A stretch of 64,000 nt of DNA from Glomus cerebriforme (GCA_003550305.1 QKYT01000540.1:1-64000); one strand, 5' to 3'. Counted from the first letter of the stretch, positions 1 through 13,296 are shown. Numbers and translations: made by a program. Notes: generated by a model not told the origin, from the sequence alone.

Positions 1-215
1 AAAGAGGGACGAAAAGAGAGGAAAAATGAAAGGGGGAGACGAAAAGAAAGGGAAAAATAAAAAGAAAAAGTTAGTAAATAACGAAATGTAATATAAAGCG
101 AAATAAAANAAAAAAATAAAAAGAAACATACCTTAATCGCGAGGAAAGAAATAAAGTTAGTGACATGTATTATATTTAAAAGAAAAAAATAAAATAAAAT
201 AAATAAAAAAAAAAT

Positions 216-361
216 GGATTATAACGGATTATCCAATTATCCGTAATCTATCCGGATCAAATCTGAATCGGATTACCATCCGTGATTACAATCTGTCTAT
301 CCGTTTAATCCGGATGGATGAACAGATGATCCAGATTTGCGGATTATGGATCGCATCTCTA
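216..361 (-). mobile_element. hAT-like MITE end (partial)
   Basis: On the minus strand this block starts with TAGAGATGCGATCC at 361 and runs left through many short copies of GGATTA / TAATCC / CCGGAT. A TAGAGATG-type terminus followed by subterminal repeats is typical of hAT elements. The partner end is not visible and may lie left of the window. The rest of 1-1400 is AT-rich DNA with A-rich runs and a single N at 109; I see no gene there. Confidence 0.4.
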
Positions 362-1734
362 GTCCAAACTCAACTATGCTTAGTATTACTCCTTGTATTT
401 GTTTTTTTAACATTTATATTTGGTTCCTCTCCAGTTTGGTTATATATTATTAATATAATTATTATTGAATATTAATTAAAATTAAAATTAAAATTAAAAT
501 TACATAGAAAAGAAAAGTATGAAGAAAAAAGGAAGTATGAAAAAAATGAAATTAAAAAAAAATATTAATAAGATCGATCTAGATTGCTAATTTATATATA
601 TATACAGTATATAAAAATTTTGGTAAATCAATTTGATAAATCACAAAACTGATACCGATCTGATATTGAAACTGATCAGTTCAGTTCAGTAATTACTATT
701 ACCAATTGAAGCCCTACTAAAAATCCTAAAAATATTATCTTTTCTGCTATTTATTACTATTACCACCTTTATTTTCTTTTATTAGTTTCACTTATTACTC
801 TTTATTCAACTGATTTTTTGTGTAAGCTTGTAAAATATCTTGTAATCCAACCCTCAATTGTTTTTATTATTAATATCTTATCTTTTTAAATTTCACCTTT
901 TTCTGCTAATTTATTTAGCTTTATAACCATATTTTTTGCAGACATTCAGTCTGTTTTATTCACATTTTCTACCAAAAAAAATCCTTTCAAATAGGCTTTT
1001 ACTATTGCTATTATATGCTTTTCACTATCCCTTTAACTATATTTCTGATTACTCTTGAGCGTCCACCCATTTTCTAACTGAAATTTATTGCTTATGTCTA
1101 TAATAATAGAGTAATTCCTAATTCTATAATTTATATGAAAAAGGACTTACATTACCAGCATTCTGACTGTACCTACATGTAGGACAGATTTGGGTATTAT
1201 TTCCAATTTCTAACGTGCTTTTATTTGCTTTATCTGTAAAAAAAAAAAAAGGATTATTTTTTATTATCTGAAGTCTGAACAAATATATTTTCTTCTATGA
1301 CGTACCTTTAATCTAAACTATAGGAAAATTCTATAGCAAATTTGGTTTGGTATGAGTAGAAATATCAGGAGTTGGCTTGTGCAAAGATTTATTGATTAAT
1401 TAAGATGTCAGTTGGAAAATAACATGACTATTTACCTATATGTGGTAAAGTCTGAGTCTGAATAATTGGCCATTCAAAATATGATAATTTAGTAATACTA
1501 GATATAGTTTTAATATGCATATGATTTTGTTTTGATTCCAGATGAGCAATAAAAGTTCTGCCAAGATTCTTTATCATGTCTTCAATTTTTTCACTATTAT
1601 TTAAATTATATCTGATTCTTACGTATTTCTTGATAGAATGAACTATTTAAAAGGAAATTGGTATTGATAATTTACTATTATATAGTGATTTGTAGATAAA
1701 ATCTATATTCCTTATCAAATGAAACTATAAATTA

Positions 1735-2940
1735 CCTGCGTATGATGCGAATCAACACTAGATTTTGCCTTTCTAGGCTCAAAAAAATGCCATCTATGAA
1801 TATCAATTTTATACTATTGATTCCAATTTGCAACAATGATCATTAATTCTGAATTGTGATAATGACTGCCATTATTAGAAAAAATTTTGATCCACTTTGG
1901 TTTCAGATCTAACATTTTGAAAACAGCATCAAAGGATAATGTAGTGAACCAAGCATCTTGTTTAGTATTGATAGACCAGTGGTCAAATGCTTATATATTT
2001 AGTTGTGAAATATTACATTTTGTAAAAACCAAAATCATATGAAGCATCCAGCCACATTTTTCAAAGAACTGTTTCTTAATTTCACAAGCACTTTTAAGTA
2101 AAATTCTCATTTTGCAATCACATACTAGAATTGCGCCATCATCATCAAGTTCTAAAAGCTTTGCTTTAAATTGATTATTCAGATGGACTTTTCTTGCTTG
2201 GTGAGCAAAAAAATAATAAAGTTTATTACACAATTCTTCAATTATAGTTTGAAAATTCTCTGGAAGTATCATAGTTAAATGTTTAAGAAGTGCAAATAGT
2301 TGATCGCATGTGGCATAATAGCTTTTATATTCTTGTATACACTTTCCAAACGCGTATAATAAGCAGTGGTTAATTGTGTCCATATGTGGTACTATGCCAT
2401 CTTCATTTACAATAAGTTCATTTTTGAAATCTCATTTTAGATGATGGCATAATTTTTCAAATTCATTTACTAGTAAATTCTTGAATTTTGAGATTTTTAT
2501 TTTTTTTTAAAAAAAAAATTAGAAATAATGTTTATTTACAATTTTTTATAAATAATAAATTCAAACAATTTGTTACATAATATTCTCATTATATACCTGT
2601 GATTTCTTTTCTATATGTAATTGTACCAAACTAATTAATGCATCAAACACTTCATAATAATATTTATTGCAAATATTACATAGTCCACCCAAATCTTTTT
2701 AATATACATATTGACTACTTGCTAAATGTGCCATAAAAGAAATCCTCTTTATTTCATCAGGATAAGCTGCCTCAAATTTTTGCCATAAAGTTTCTTTGCT
2801 ATCTTTTAGATATAGTAATGGTAGGTTGGTTTTTGGATCAACATGATAAGAGCTCATAGTGTCATTTTCTTTATTAGAAAAAAAGCTTTTGAATTCTCTA
2901 TCTTTTATTTTAGATATACAATTTCATGTTATAACTGGCT
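1735..2940 (-). pseudogene. Decayed DDE-type transposase
   Basis: The longest intact stretch is 130 codons at 1991-2383. Reading on through stops and frame changes gives a continuous protein-like signal. The upstream part (about 2600-2900) contains GGLCNICN, a possible zinc knuckle. The middle contains LVCDCKMRIL with a candidate first catalytic Asp. Downstream, about 1750-1990, is SNNGSHYHNSE, where transposases of this kind normally have SDNG, so the second catalytic Asp is changed. This is followed by FFEPRKAKSSVDSHH, a candidate third acidic region. I recognise the layout from multi-copy Rhizophagus transposase ORFs, from memory and without a search. In-frame stops (for example after GGLCNICN and WNQ) and the Asp-to-Asn change show it is dead. 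Confidence 0.55.
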
Positions 2941-3692
2941 TTATTTTTGCAGGACATCCTGGATCATTTATGCGACTATATTTCATTAAGGCATTAATTA
3001 AATCGTTTGAAGTTTAAAAAGAAACTGTGGTAAGTTTAGTTTATTTATGAAATAACAAATGATATCATTTTTGAACTTACTTGCAATTTTTTTGTATTTT
3101 TTTAAATCCAAATTTTTTCGTTATAATAGAAAGTATTCGTTGCTTTCCATCTAATTCACATTTATTAACTTTATTTAATCGCTTCTTTAAAACATTTTCA
3201 GAATTTGTTAATAATTATTTTCAATTGATTGTTTTCTTTTATAAATTCAACTTTATTATTATAAATACTATTTAGCAAATTCTTATTGAACAAGTATAGA
3301 AGCATAGTACCATCACTACTGGAATTCGTCGCACACGTCCAAAATTCAGGCTATAATAAAAATAAGTTTTTTTTAGTAAAAATCTGCAAAATTGATTCAA
3401 TTTTTCAACTACATGATTATATTGGATCAAATTTTGTAAAATTTTGGTATAAATGATTAATTCCAAAAAACTTTGATTTTTGCTTTTTATAAGTCATCAT
3501 ATTTATATAACCCACATTTTTCATCATCTTTCTCCAAACACATAACTCCTGATCATTAAATTTATAGTTTGGCAGATATATAGTACATACAACCTAGTTC
3601 TAAAAAAAAAATTTTAAGCGGCCAAATTTTTTATATTATGTAATACTTAAACTTGTAATTTTATTGGTTAGATTTATATAAGTATTAGTTAT

Positions 3693-3770
3693 TTACTGAT
3701 CTAGTAGTATATAAATGGGTTATCATCCAAAGGATAATGACCCATTTATATACTAAACTAGATCAGTTAA
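3693..3770. repeat. Long near-perfect palindrome
   Basis: Two arms of about 36 bases, TTACTGATCTAG... and ...CTAGATCAGTTAA, are separated by only three bases. The shared core reads TATATAAATGGGTTATCATCC on the left and its complement on the right. It could fold as a hairpin or be a minimal palindromic transposon. A weaker inverted pair (CTAATTGG / CCAATTAG) follows at about 3800-3850. No gene is visible between 2950 and 4300. Confidence 0.7.
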
Positions 3771-4309
3771 TAATTTTTTTATCATCCTAGATATACTAAT
3801 TGGTCTGCCAGTTTATAACTAGCAGAAAAAATCCTAAATACCAATTAGTAGCCAGGTGATAATTTAAGTTATAATTCTTAATTTTAGCTAAAATTATACA
3901 TAATTCTAGCCAAATTTATATAGTTAATAACTAAATGAAAGTAATTTTGGCCAGATTTATGTATAATTTTGATTAGAATAAAAATGGCCAAATATTTAAT
4001 TTAATAGTAAAATATTCTAACTTTAAATTACTACTATTTTATTAAAAAATATTTTACAGGAAATTTAAAAATGTAGTTTTATTAAGCTTAATTTGTTATA
4101 TTATTATATGTTTATACTTTATGTTTATCTTTTTTTTGAGTAAGTAGTAGTGATTTAACTTTTATCAAATTTTGTTGCTGGGATTAAGTTGTATGCAGTA
4201 TAGTGGTTTAAGATGTACCATAAATTCTATAATATTTGATTTTTGTTCTTTTCACTTAATAAAAAACTTATACCAATTAAGATTAAGAATAGTAGTTTAA
4301 CATTTTAAA

Positions 4310-4934
4310 TGCCGTTTGAATGCTTGGATCATTATTTCAATATTATCCCATTCATTCATACTACATATTGATGATTTTGCATAAATTTTCAATGCGTTGA
4401 TTGTAATGGGATGCTTGATTCCAAATAAAATGCCACTATCATAATTTTTCAATATTCCCATTTCTTTCAAACTTCAGTTGGTAAAATATCACTGAAGTAT
4501 GCGATTCTTTCTTTCTTCTAAAATATCACTATACAATATTTTTTACGTTCAATTTTTTGTATAAAAAGACTTTGCTTGTCTTGAAATTTGAACATAAAAC
4601 TTGATTGATACCCAATCATATTGTTNTCATTTGAATCACCTAACTTTATAATTAGAATAGAAAGTTTGTCAACTGTTATTTTGAAAGAACAAAATAAAAT
4701 ATCAGATAATAGTTCTTAAGTAATATTTTCATTATCAAATCCTAAAACTAAAGATCCTGAATATTGTGTTTTATTATTGAAAAGATTGTTATAAGTTTTA
4801 TTTACAGCTTCTGAAGCAGAAAAATAAACTTTTGCAGCTATATTAGATTCACAGGTATAGCCTAGTATGCCATCTTCTGCACTAATAATATGGACAATAA
4901 ATTTGGTCTTGTTAAGTTCCAATTGGACTCTCAT
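4310..4934 (-). pseudogene. Decayed multi-copy ORF (unknown family)
   Basis: The 5' part (4716-4934) encodes 72 residues beginning MRVQLELNKTKFIVHI, including SASEAVNKTYNNLFNN and SGSLVLGFDNENI. The same frame continues past a stop with more protein-like sequence (GYQSSFMFKF, SLFIQKIE). A frameshift then leads to LFGIKHPITINALKIY and MNEWDNIEIMIQAF at about 4310-4470. The SGsLvlGFd-type turn is loosely reminiscent of FYR-C-like folds, but I would not name a domain. Stops, a frameshift and an N at 4626 make it a pseudogene or a very poor assembly. More Ns follow at 5021, 5040, 5044, 5049-5050 and 5068. Confidence 0.4.
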
Positions 4935-5625
4935 GTTTAGTCTTATAGGTATACATATTTATTTCTTTTCATTGAGAATTTTTCTATCAATAAAAGTCCA
5001 CCAATTTACTGAATATACACNATAATGAAGTGTTGGTATNAGANTACCNNAAGAAAGAAGTTGTATTNTTTGTTTTTTAAAAGACATGAGAAGCTAATTA
5101 GTAAAGAAATAGAGATTTGAAAAATCTTCATTTTTACTATTTATTATTAACCCTGCAATTTACTATTAAATTTTGACCACATGCTCTGATCATTATACAG
5201 ATCACGAATTAATATTCATAGAGCAATTATTATTTACATTTTTTATACCTATTTAGTAACTTCAGTACGTGATTTCAACACTTTGGTTAAGATAAATCTC
5301 TTTATATTGCTTTAGTAAAGTTGTTCAGTGTGATCAATTCTAATTGCAGTTTAATGTTTATAATATTTAGAGTAATACTTGCAGAACATTAGCATTTTTT
5401 TGTAATGGTACTAATTTTTGATCTTTATTTTTTTGAGTTTTTAATAAGAAAAATATATTAACTTTAAGTAGAGATGCAAGTTGAATAACAAATGTTAATT
5501 AGAAAATTTTTTTATGAATTTGTAGTGATGGTCAATAAGTTTTATTTTTGTTTTTAAATTAAAGTATTACATTATATAAATGTGATGTTACATTTGATCT
5601 GAAAATTTCGATCTTAACAAAATTT

Positions 5626-5680
5626 GGGCCGGCATTATGAATTTGGCCAGAGTTAAGAAAATTTTGGCCAGAATTATGAT
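5626..5680. repeat. GGCCGGCA/TGGCCAGA dispersed repeat, copy 1
   Basis: The block GGGCCGGCATTATGAATTTGG followed by CCAGA-TTA repeats reappears nearly unchanged at 13966-14000. Related TGGCCAGA and GCCGGC words occur at 3948, 6298, 13945, 44933 and 54369. This looks like the subterminal sequence of a short non-autonomous transposon family. Confidence 0.5.
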
Positions 5681-5844
5681 TTGAAAATTAACGATTTTAA
5701 CCATTTATACTAACTTTAGCCAACTTTGAATTTACATACATACTATATGCTTTAAGAGTATACTGTACCAATAATTTATATTGTGATATCATAATTCATA
5801 ATACAAAAAATCTCTCTGCTAATTTTGTGACATGACCACTAACT

Positions 5845-6120
5845 ATCATATCCGGCTCCTCTTTAAGTTGCAAAATTGTATAAGTTACTTACTTCTATGT
5901 CTTGTAAGCCAGTTGCATAATTTTTTTCAGTTTTAGTATAAAAGGCTTTTCTATCAGAACCAACTCGTTTACTACTTTACTGTTTTGGCTTATCAGTTAT
6001 CTAACTTTTACTCATCTTAACCCAGTGTCTGACTATACTACTATCAAGATTAAAATTTCTTGCTGCTTTATTTCTTCTATGTTGCTTAACATACTGTAGA
6101 TAACAACATTTTTTTGTTTG
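5845..6120 (-). pseudogene. pogo-like transposase N-terminus, broken
   Basis: On the minus strand one frame reads YVKQHRRNKAARNFNLDSS then IVRHWVK, a helix-turn-helix DNA-binding segment of the CENP-B/pogo (Psq-like) kind. It is followed by SKRVGSDRKAFYTKTEKN, the basic linker usual in Rhizophagus pogo-type ORFs. Several stops interrupt the frame and no DDE core follows. I identify the family from the motif pattern only. From 6120 to 6640 there is no gene; a slightly GC-richer patch at about 6230-6310 carries GCCGGCC and could be a transposon edge. Confidence 0.5.
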
Positions 6121-6650
6121 ATATTGTAAGAATTGTGGTTACGTTTAACAATTTTTTTTTTACGTTTAGCAATTTGTAGTATTATAAAAAAAATAAGTTA
6201 AAACTGTCAGCTAAGTATTTTATTCAAATCCCCTCGGCGGGCAAATCACGTGATAATAGCAAAATGTGACACTCCTACAGAATTTTTTCGATAATGCCGG
6301 CCAAAAATCACGGAATACTACCTCGCTTTAAACAACCCCAAAAAGGAAATTTATGTATTAAACTGAATACGAAAAATTAAAGAATAATTGGAAAGGAATT
6401 GTTTTTGATTGAAATTAAGGTTAAGAATTATGTAAGAGTGAAAAATTTTACGATGATACTGGGATAGATATGAAAAACAAAACATTCCTACTAATAAAGT
6501 TTATAAGAATAAAATTGGGTAAATATTTTCTCATTTTGGCTATTTTGCGCCTTAAATTTATAAATTATAATTTGCATAAAATTTTCCGTTAACGATCTGT
6601 CTCTTAGTATAAATGAAACTACTATACTTTATTAACGATAGTTAAGTATT

Positions 6651-9326
6651 TTATAAACAAGTATAAACAAAATATAAACAAAAAAAAGTTAAGAGTATTT
6701 CAAAAAACTCAAAAAAATCTGATAGTTGACCTTTATGACCTTTATGATCTTTATCATTTTTATGATCTTTATGATCTTTATCATCTTTATCAGAAGATTT
6801 TGAAATATTAAGAATAGTATTCAATTGCTGTGTAGTAATCAATGCATTTGGATTGTTTTTTGTAGTCAATGCCTGTTTAAATTATTAAATGACACAAAGT
6901 TTATCAAAAATATATTATGAATAGATCTATGTTAGCATTATACACCTTATTATGTATATTTACCTTCGCTAGTTTTACAGCTGTCTTGATTTCCCTTCCG
7001 TTTAGAGATCGTCTTTTCAACTCTTCAATATTTACTTGGCTTTTATTTTTTCCTTCAATACGATCTAAGAATGTACGCCAAATTTGCTCACGTGCTATAA
7101 ATATAAAATTCACAATTAGTATGTTTTAGTTATAATAATAAATAAGTAAAATAACCCACCATTGGTATCCAAATCATCATATTTCAAAGCAACTGAGATG
7201 CGAGATTGGAAAGCAGGCTCAAAACATTTTACTGTAAACGAATATAAATTTAAGTACTATGGATGGAATTGAGATTATATATATATTGTGTATATATTCC
7301 AAAAATTCCTACCTCGATTTGTTGTCAAAAACAAAATCCCCTGATGATATTCAAGTAATCTTAAAAATACACCCACTAGAGCATTACGTTGAATGTCATT
7401 TTCACTTCGACGCTCAAGAAAGATATCAGCTACAATCCATAATGTTATAAATGTTATAAATCAGTTAAAATGAATAAATATATATTATATATATATATTA
7501 TATCAAATAAAAGTTCACCTTCATCAATTAGAATAACGGCATTCCAGATACTTGCAACCTCAAGAATCTCGCTCAGTTTACGTTCCAAGTCAACTACTGA
7601 TGTTCCTAATTCTCCAACATTAACGGCATACAATGGACGATGAAGAAACTCAGAAGTTGCTTCGGCAGTTAATGTTTTCCCAACTATTATAAAGATACAA
7701 ATTATTATATCTTCCATTTCTATAACACATGATTATTAATTTAATTAAAAATTACAAACCTCCCGGAGGTCCATATAACAAAAAAATACAACTACCACCT
7801 TTACCACTGATAAAATCCGATCCTTCGTGTTTTGATGTCACAAGACTAGAAATTAGTTCCTTTTTTATTGGATCCATAACAAGTTGATCGAATGCGTTGT
7901 CATCGAATGTTAACTCTAAATAAGAGATATTGTAAGAACTAAAATGCCAAAATATGAAATATAAGGGCAATTTGTAGCTAAATAATTTTAACCATACCAT
8001 CCAAAGGATCAACAAATAATTGTCCCCATTTCTTGGTTGCAAAACAAAATCCATAAAGAGAAGGTGCACACATGAAGAGCTCTTCTTCCTTAACTGACTT
8101 TTGGGTTCCAAAATCATTTTGACGATTAGCTCTTTTTGTAGTTTCCATATTATAAGTTGGATTGATCTTGGAAAATGAAACAGTATCAATCATAACGCGA
8201 CCATCACTCTTGTAATTAGTTGTACCATACCAAGATTTATAAAACATATTTCCGGTGTAATGAAGATAATGTGGACCAATTGCATATTTTACAAATTTTC
8301 TCCCCCGTGTTATTAGTTCATCTCGAATTGGACTCTCTTCCGGTAATGGAACAACAGGAAGCTTTTCGATCTCACATACACCTTTCCAATCATCAATAAT
8401 GAATGATTTTGTTCCGTGAATAAAAGTGATACCATCTAAAAGGATCAAACAAATTAGAAAACGATTTTTAAATAAAAATAGCAGTAAAAATAAATCATGC
8501 AAACCTGAATCGATTATTTCAGTAATAATATTCATGTATTCTCCAAAATATGAATGATGATATGTTACTCGCGTTACTTTCGCTCCAATTATACATTCAT
8601 TCCATTCAGCACGTACATGTTGACCTTAGAACATAGAATAATTTATTTATTATCGTTATAACTCAAGATTATCTAACGATAGATATATAAATGATTTACC
8701 TTTAGTAAACAAATAGAATAAATTTTTGAACGAGATAACATTCTTAAAGAAATGATTAGAGAGATAGTCAATTTACATATACTGTATAGTAAACAAAAAA
8801 AAATATGTAAAATGGATTTTATTATGTTGTTTTAACTTACATTTTCAATCATTTCTTTGATATTACCAATTCTAGATTCATATTCGACTTCAATCAAATC
8901 AACTAATGACTCCAAGTGGCTTTTGTTGTCATTTTGAGATACAAAATCATCATCATAGTCAAAAAACTCGGATTTGTCATTCTTCTGACCAGGATCTCTT
9001 CCGATAGCGTTTCTAAGTTCGGGCAAAGCGAAAAACAATTCATATATTGCAAGCTATTAAGAAAATGTGTAAATTTCAAAAATCAATTTATTTTAATATG
9101 GAAATCATTTATTGAATCATTTCACTTTATTATTATATACTCAAACTATGTTCAGATATACAACCTTGGGATTGCGTTCATACAAACTTTCTGCTTGCAA
9201 ATATCTTCGTAGAGTCTCTATAAGACCAGGATTAATTAAACGAACAAATGCATCACCATTATCACGTTCTAATTTAAAGGGATCAGGTTCTTGAATCGAG
9301 TGTTGTATATTATTCATATTAGGCAC
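6651..9326 (-). CDS. AAA+ ATPase with DUF7025-like N-terminus (paralog 1)
   Basis: Eleven exons by GT-AG sites with consistent phase: 9326-9165, 9053-8841, 8742-8700, 8624-8505, 8435-7998, 7915-7760, 7683-7519, 7429-7313, 7231-7160, 7094-6964, 6872-6651; 612 aa. The first 350 residues match the N-terminal half (DUF7025 region) of the fungal AAA ATPases of this class, with a conserved GQHVRAEWNE segment. The AAA module has Walker A GPPGVGKT (about 374-381, split by an intron), Walker B ILIDEAD (about 428-434), sensor 1 TTNR and an AAA lid with NGREIKTAVKLAK. All ATPase residues are present, so it is probably active; the substrate is unknown. The C-terminus departs from paralog 2: a Lys/Asp/His repeat (KDDKDHKDHK...) and then a hydrophobic tail, perhaps a frameshifted end. 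The start is the first Met before the conserved QEPDPFKLERDNGD. Confidence 0.85.
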
Positions 9327-10143
9327 GCCGGTGATAAATTATTGTTAACGGGTGCCTGCTCGTTTTATACAAATCAGAGAGATTATATATATGACACGGA
9401 AAATTTACTGAGCAAAATACGTTGCCTTTTATATTGTAGAAAGTAATATTTTATCAAAATTAAAAAGATTGATTTGTTCGATGCATCATCTTCGGTATTA
9501 TGACGTATTAATTATCATGATTATGAAGACTGAATGATAATATAGGAAACGAAAAGGAATAGAACCCTTTGAAATCCTTTAAAGTGTATATGACCAACAA
9601 ATTTTTAGTTCGAGTAAAATACGCATAATCGTATAATTACTAAATATGGCCACATACACAGTTTATGACTCAAAGTATACTAACCCAACTTTTGTAGCGC
9701 AATTATTTCGATAATAGGTTTATAGTACATAATTCAGATTTATTTTGCATGATGCAGATAGCTTCGCTAATATACAGCGACCATAATAAAATATACACAT
9801 ACAAAGTTAAAATCAATCTTGATTTTCATAACAATAGGTACGAATCAAAAGTTCTAAGAAATTAGACAATTAATAATAAAAAAACGTATTTTTTTTTATA
9901 AAAAATGAATGATTAAATAAGACATTATTGATGAATTGCAAAACACTGCAACCAAAAGAAAAACTGGGCAAATTAAAAAAAAAACAAAAAACAGATGGCT
10001 ATGAATATGAAAAAGTCATAAAAATAATAGAAGATGCACAAAATTATTTTGTATTTAAACTTAAGTACTAATAAAACCTTTGAAAGACATGTTTTAACTA
10101 TATTTACTCAGCCCGGAGTTCTTTCTAATTCAAGTTCCTCTAA
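9327..10143. other. Intergenic spacer between AAA paralogs
   Basis: AT-rich, with short poly(A) and poly(T) runs. I see no gene. It would contain the promoter of paralog 1 and the 3' region of paralog 2. Confidence 0.5.
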
Positions 10144-12815
10144 CTATAACTTTAACTCATTTAATCTCTTTTCTAAGTTATTTTCATTTGAATCTTGCTT
10201 TTCAAAATTGTTATCAAAGCCTTGATTTTCTAACTCTTCACCAAAAGATTTTGAAATATCAAGAATAGTTTCCAATTGCTGTGTAAGAATCAATGCATTT
10301 GGATCATTTTTCGTAGTTAATGCCTATTTAGATTTTAAAAATAAAATTTTGACCAATAATATATTAATATGGATCAGCATAATGCACTCTCAAATATATT
10401 TATTTACCTTTGCTAATCTTACAGCTGTCTTGATTTCCCTTCCATTTAAAGGTCTCTTTTTCAAGTTTTCAACATTCACTTGGCTTTTATTTTTCCCTTC
10501 AACACGATCTAAGAATGTACGCCAAACTTGTTCGCGTGCTAAAAATATAAAAAAATCATTAGTTGGAAATAACAATTTTATCATAATGAAAAAACAATTC
10601 ACCATTGGCATCCAAATCATTATATTTCAAAGCAACTGAAATACGAGATTGGAAAGCAGCATCAAAGCATTTTACTGTAAAGAGAACAAAATAAATATTT
10701 AGTACTGTGAAACTAAAATTCAAATATATTTTCCAAAATTCGTACCTCGATTTGTTGTCAAGAACAAAATTCCTTGATGGTATTCAAGTAACCTTAAAAA
10801 TACACTTACTAGAGCATTACGTTGAATATCATGTTCGCTTCGACGTTCAAGGAAGATATCAGCTATAATCCATAATGTTATAAATGAAGCAATTAATTAA
10901 ATTGAATTTCATCAAATATCCAAAAAATTTATACCTTCATCAATTAAAATAACGGCATTCCAAATACTTGCAACCTCAAGAATCTCGCTCAATTTACGTT
11001 CCAAGTCAACTACTGATGTTCCTAATTCTCCAACACTAACAGCATACAATGGACGATGAAGAAACTCAGAAATTGCTTCGGCAGTTAATGTTTTCCCAAC
11101 TATTATTGAAAATACTAATTATTATATGATCTTCCATTTCCATAACACATGATTATTAATTTGATTAAAAATTACAAACCTCCCGGAGGTCCATGTAACA
11201 AAAAAATACAACCACCACCTTTACCACTGATAAGATCTACCCCTTTATGTTTAGATGTTACAAGGCTAGAAATTAATTCTTTTTTCACTGGATCCATAAC
11301 AAGTTGATCAAACGCGTCATCATCGAATGATACCTCTAAAATTAGACGAGTAAAAATTAAAAAGATAAATATAAATAATGAAGAATAGACCTGCCAATAA
11401 TTTGTGGCTAAGTAATTTCAACCATACCATCTAAAGGATCAACATATAGTTGACCCCATTTCTTTGTTGTAAAGCTAAATCCATAAAGAGAAGGCGCGCA
11501 CATGAAAAGTTCTTCTTCTTTAACTGATTTGTTATGATCATTATATTCTGGCACTTGTGGTGTTGCCATATACATATTTGGAATTATATAATTATTGTGA
11601 TGATTATGTTTTTTTGCAGTTTCCATATTGTAACTTGGATCAATCTTGGAGAATGAAACGGCATCAATCATAACACGACCATCACTCTTAAAATTAGTGA
11701 TACCGAACCAAGATTTACGAAACATATTTCCGGTGTACTGAAGATAATGTGGACCAATTGCATATTTTACAAATTTTCTTCCCCGTGCTATTAGTTCATC
11801 TCGAATTGTACTCTTTTCCGGTAATGGAACAACAGAAAGCTTTTCAATCTCACATACACCTTCCCATTCGCTAATATTGAATGATTTTGTTCCATGGATA
11901 AAAGTGACACCATCTAAAAAGAAGATTATATTAAATATATTAAATTAAAGAAAAAAAATTATTTAAATTAAAATAGCAGTAAAAATCAAATTATGTAAAC
12001 CTGAATCGATTATTTCAGTACTAATATTCATATATTCTCCGAAAAATGAACGATGATATGTTGCTTTGATTACTTTCGCTCCAATTAAACATTCGTTCCA
12101 TACAGCACGTACATGTTGACCTTATGACATGAGACAATTTAATATAATGATAAATTGACATAGGATATATAAGACATAATATTTACCTTTCGTAAACAAA
12201 TAGAATAGATTTTTGAATGAGATAACATTCTATAAATATGATTAGTAGCATTGTCAATATTACATATGTATATCTCCAAGAAAAGTTTTAATTTTGCTTT
12301 GAACTTACATTATCGATCATTTCTTTGATTTTACAAACTCTAGATTCATATTCGGCTTCGATCAAATCAACTAATGACTTCAAATGATTTTTATTGTATG
12401 GATTTCCATGACCATAAGGTACATAGTTGTTATAGTCATTGTACTGATCAGAATCACTTTTAATAGCTTTTTGAAGTTCGGGCAAAATGAGAAATAATTC
12501 ATGTGCTGGAACCTGTTTTTTATTTAGTAAGAAAACGTGTAAATCAGATTTAAAAATATTTTTATTTATTTATTTTAATACTCAAAATATCGTGTTCATA
12601 TATACAACCTTTGGATTGCGTTCATACAAACTTTCTGCTTGTAAATATCTTCGTAGAGTCTCTATAAGACCAGGATTAATTAAACGAACAAATGTATCAC
12701 CATTATCGCGTTCTAATTTAAATGGGTCAGGTTCTTGAACGTTTCCATTCAGCGGTTGTACAAGATTGACTGGTAAATTTATATTAGCCATCGGAGGTAC
12801 AGGTATAGAATCCAT
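10144..12815 (-). CDS. AAA+ ATPase with DUF7025-like N-terminus (paralog 2)
   Basis: Eleven exons: 12815-12609, 12512-12309, 12229-12187, 12120-12001, 11913-11428, 11335-11180, 11099-10935, 10862-10746, 10674-10603, 10538-10408, 10323-10144; 626 aa. Every intron falls at the same place and phase as in the neighbour at 6651-9326, and seven of the nine exons from 2 to 10 have equal length, so this is a tandem duplicate. Walker A GPPGVGKT (about 402-409), Walker B ILIDEAD and sensor TTNR are intact. Differences are a longer N-terminus (MDSIPVPPMANINL...), an extra 16 residues rich in Asn, His and Tyr in exon 5, and an ordinary acidic/basic C-terminus (EELENQGFDNNFEKQ) in place of the Lys/Asp/His repeat. 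Close similarity in coding exons with divergent introns suggests both copies are under selection. Substrate unknown. Confidence 0.85.
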
Positions 12816-13296
12816 GCTAACGGGTCCTGTTACAAAAGTAAAATTATATATAATACGGAAAAGAAAATTTTGAACTTAATGATTGTTTTGAACAAATTTA
12901 TTAACAATATATAAAGAAAATGAAGTTGCTTTTGTTATAATAATTAAGGTAATATCAAATACCAAACTTGCACCATTGTATAGTTATTAGGCGCAGTATT
13001 GTGTAAAAAGTACAATAGACACAATAGACGTGTGAATATTTTCGGTTAGTTTTTAAGAATTATGTAATGATAATCATATGCAAATGTCTATGTACCGAAC
13101 CCGCAGCAGTCACGGAGAGATAAACTTTTGAAGTATACTACAATGATCATAAAATTTAAAATTTAATTGAGCTATAAGCTCAGGATTTTATTAAAGCAGT
13201 TATTATAAATTTAATCACTTCATAGACGTTAAGACATTAATTATTATGAATTGTACGAGAGAAAAATTAGAATTTATTTAGAATTTATCGCACGGA

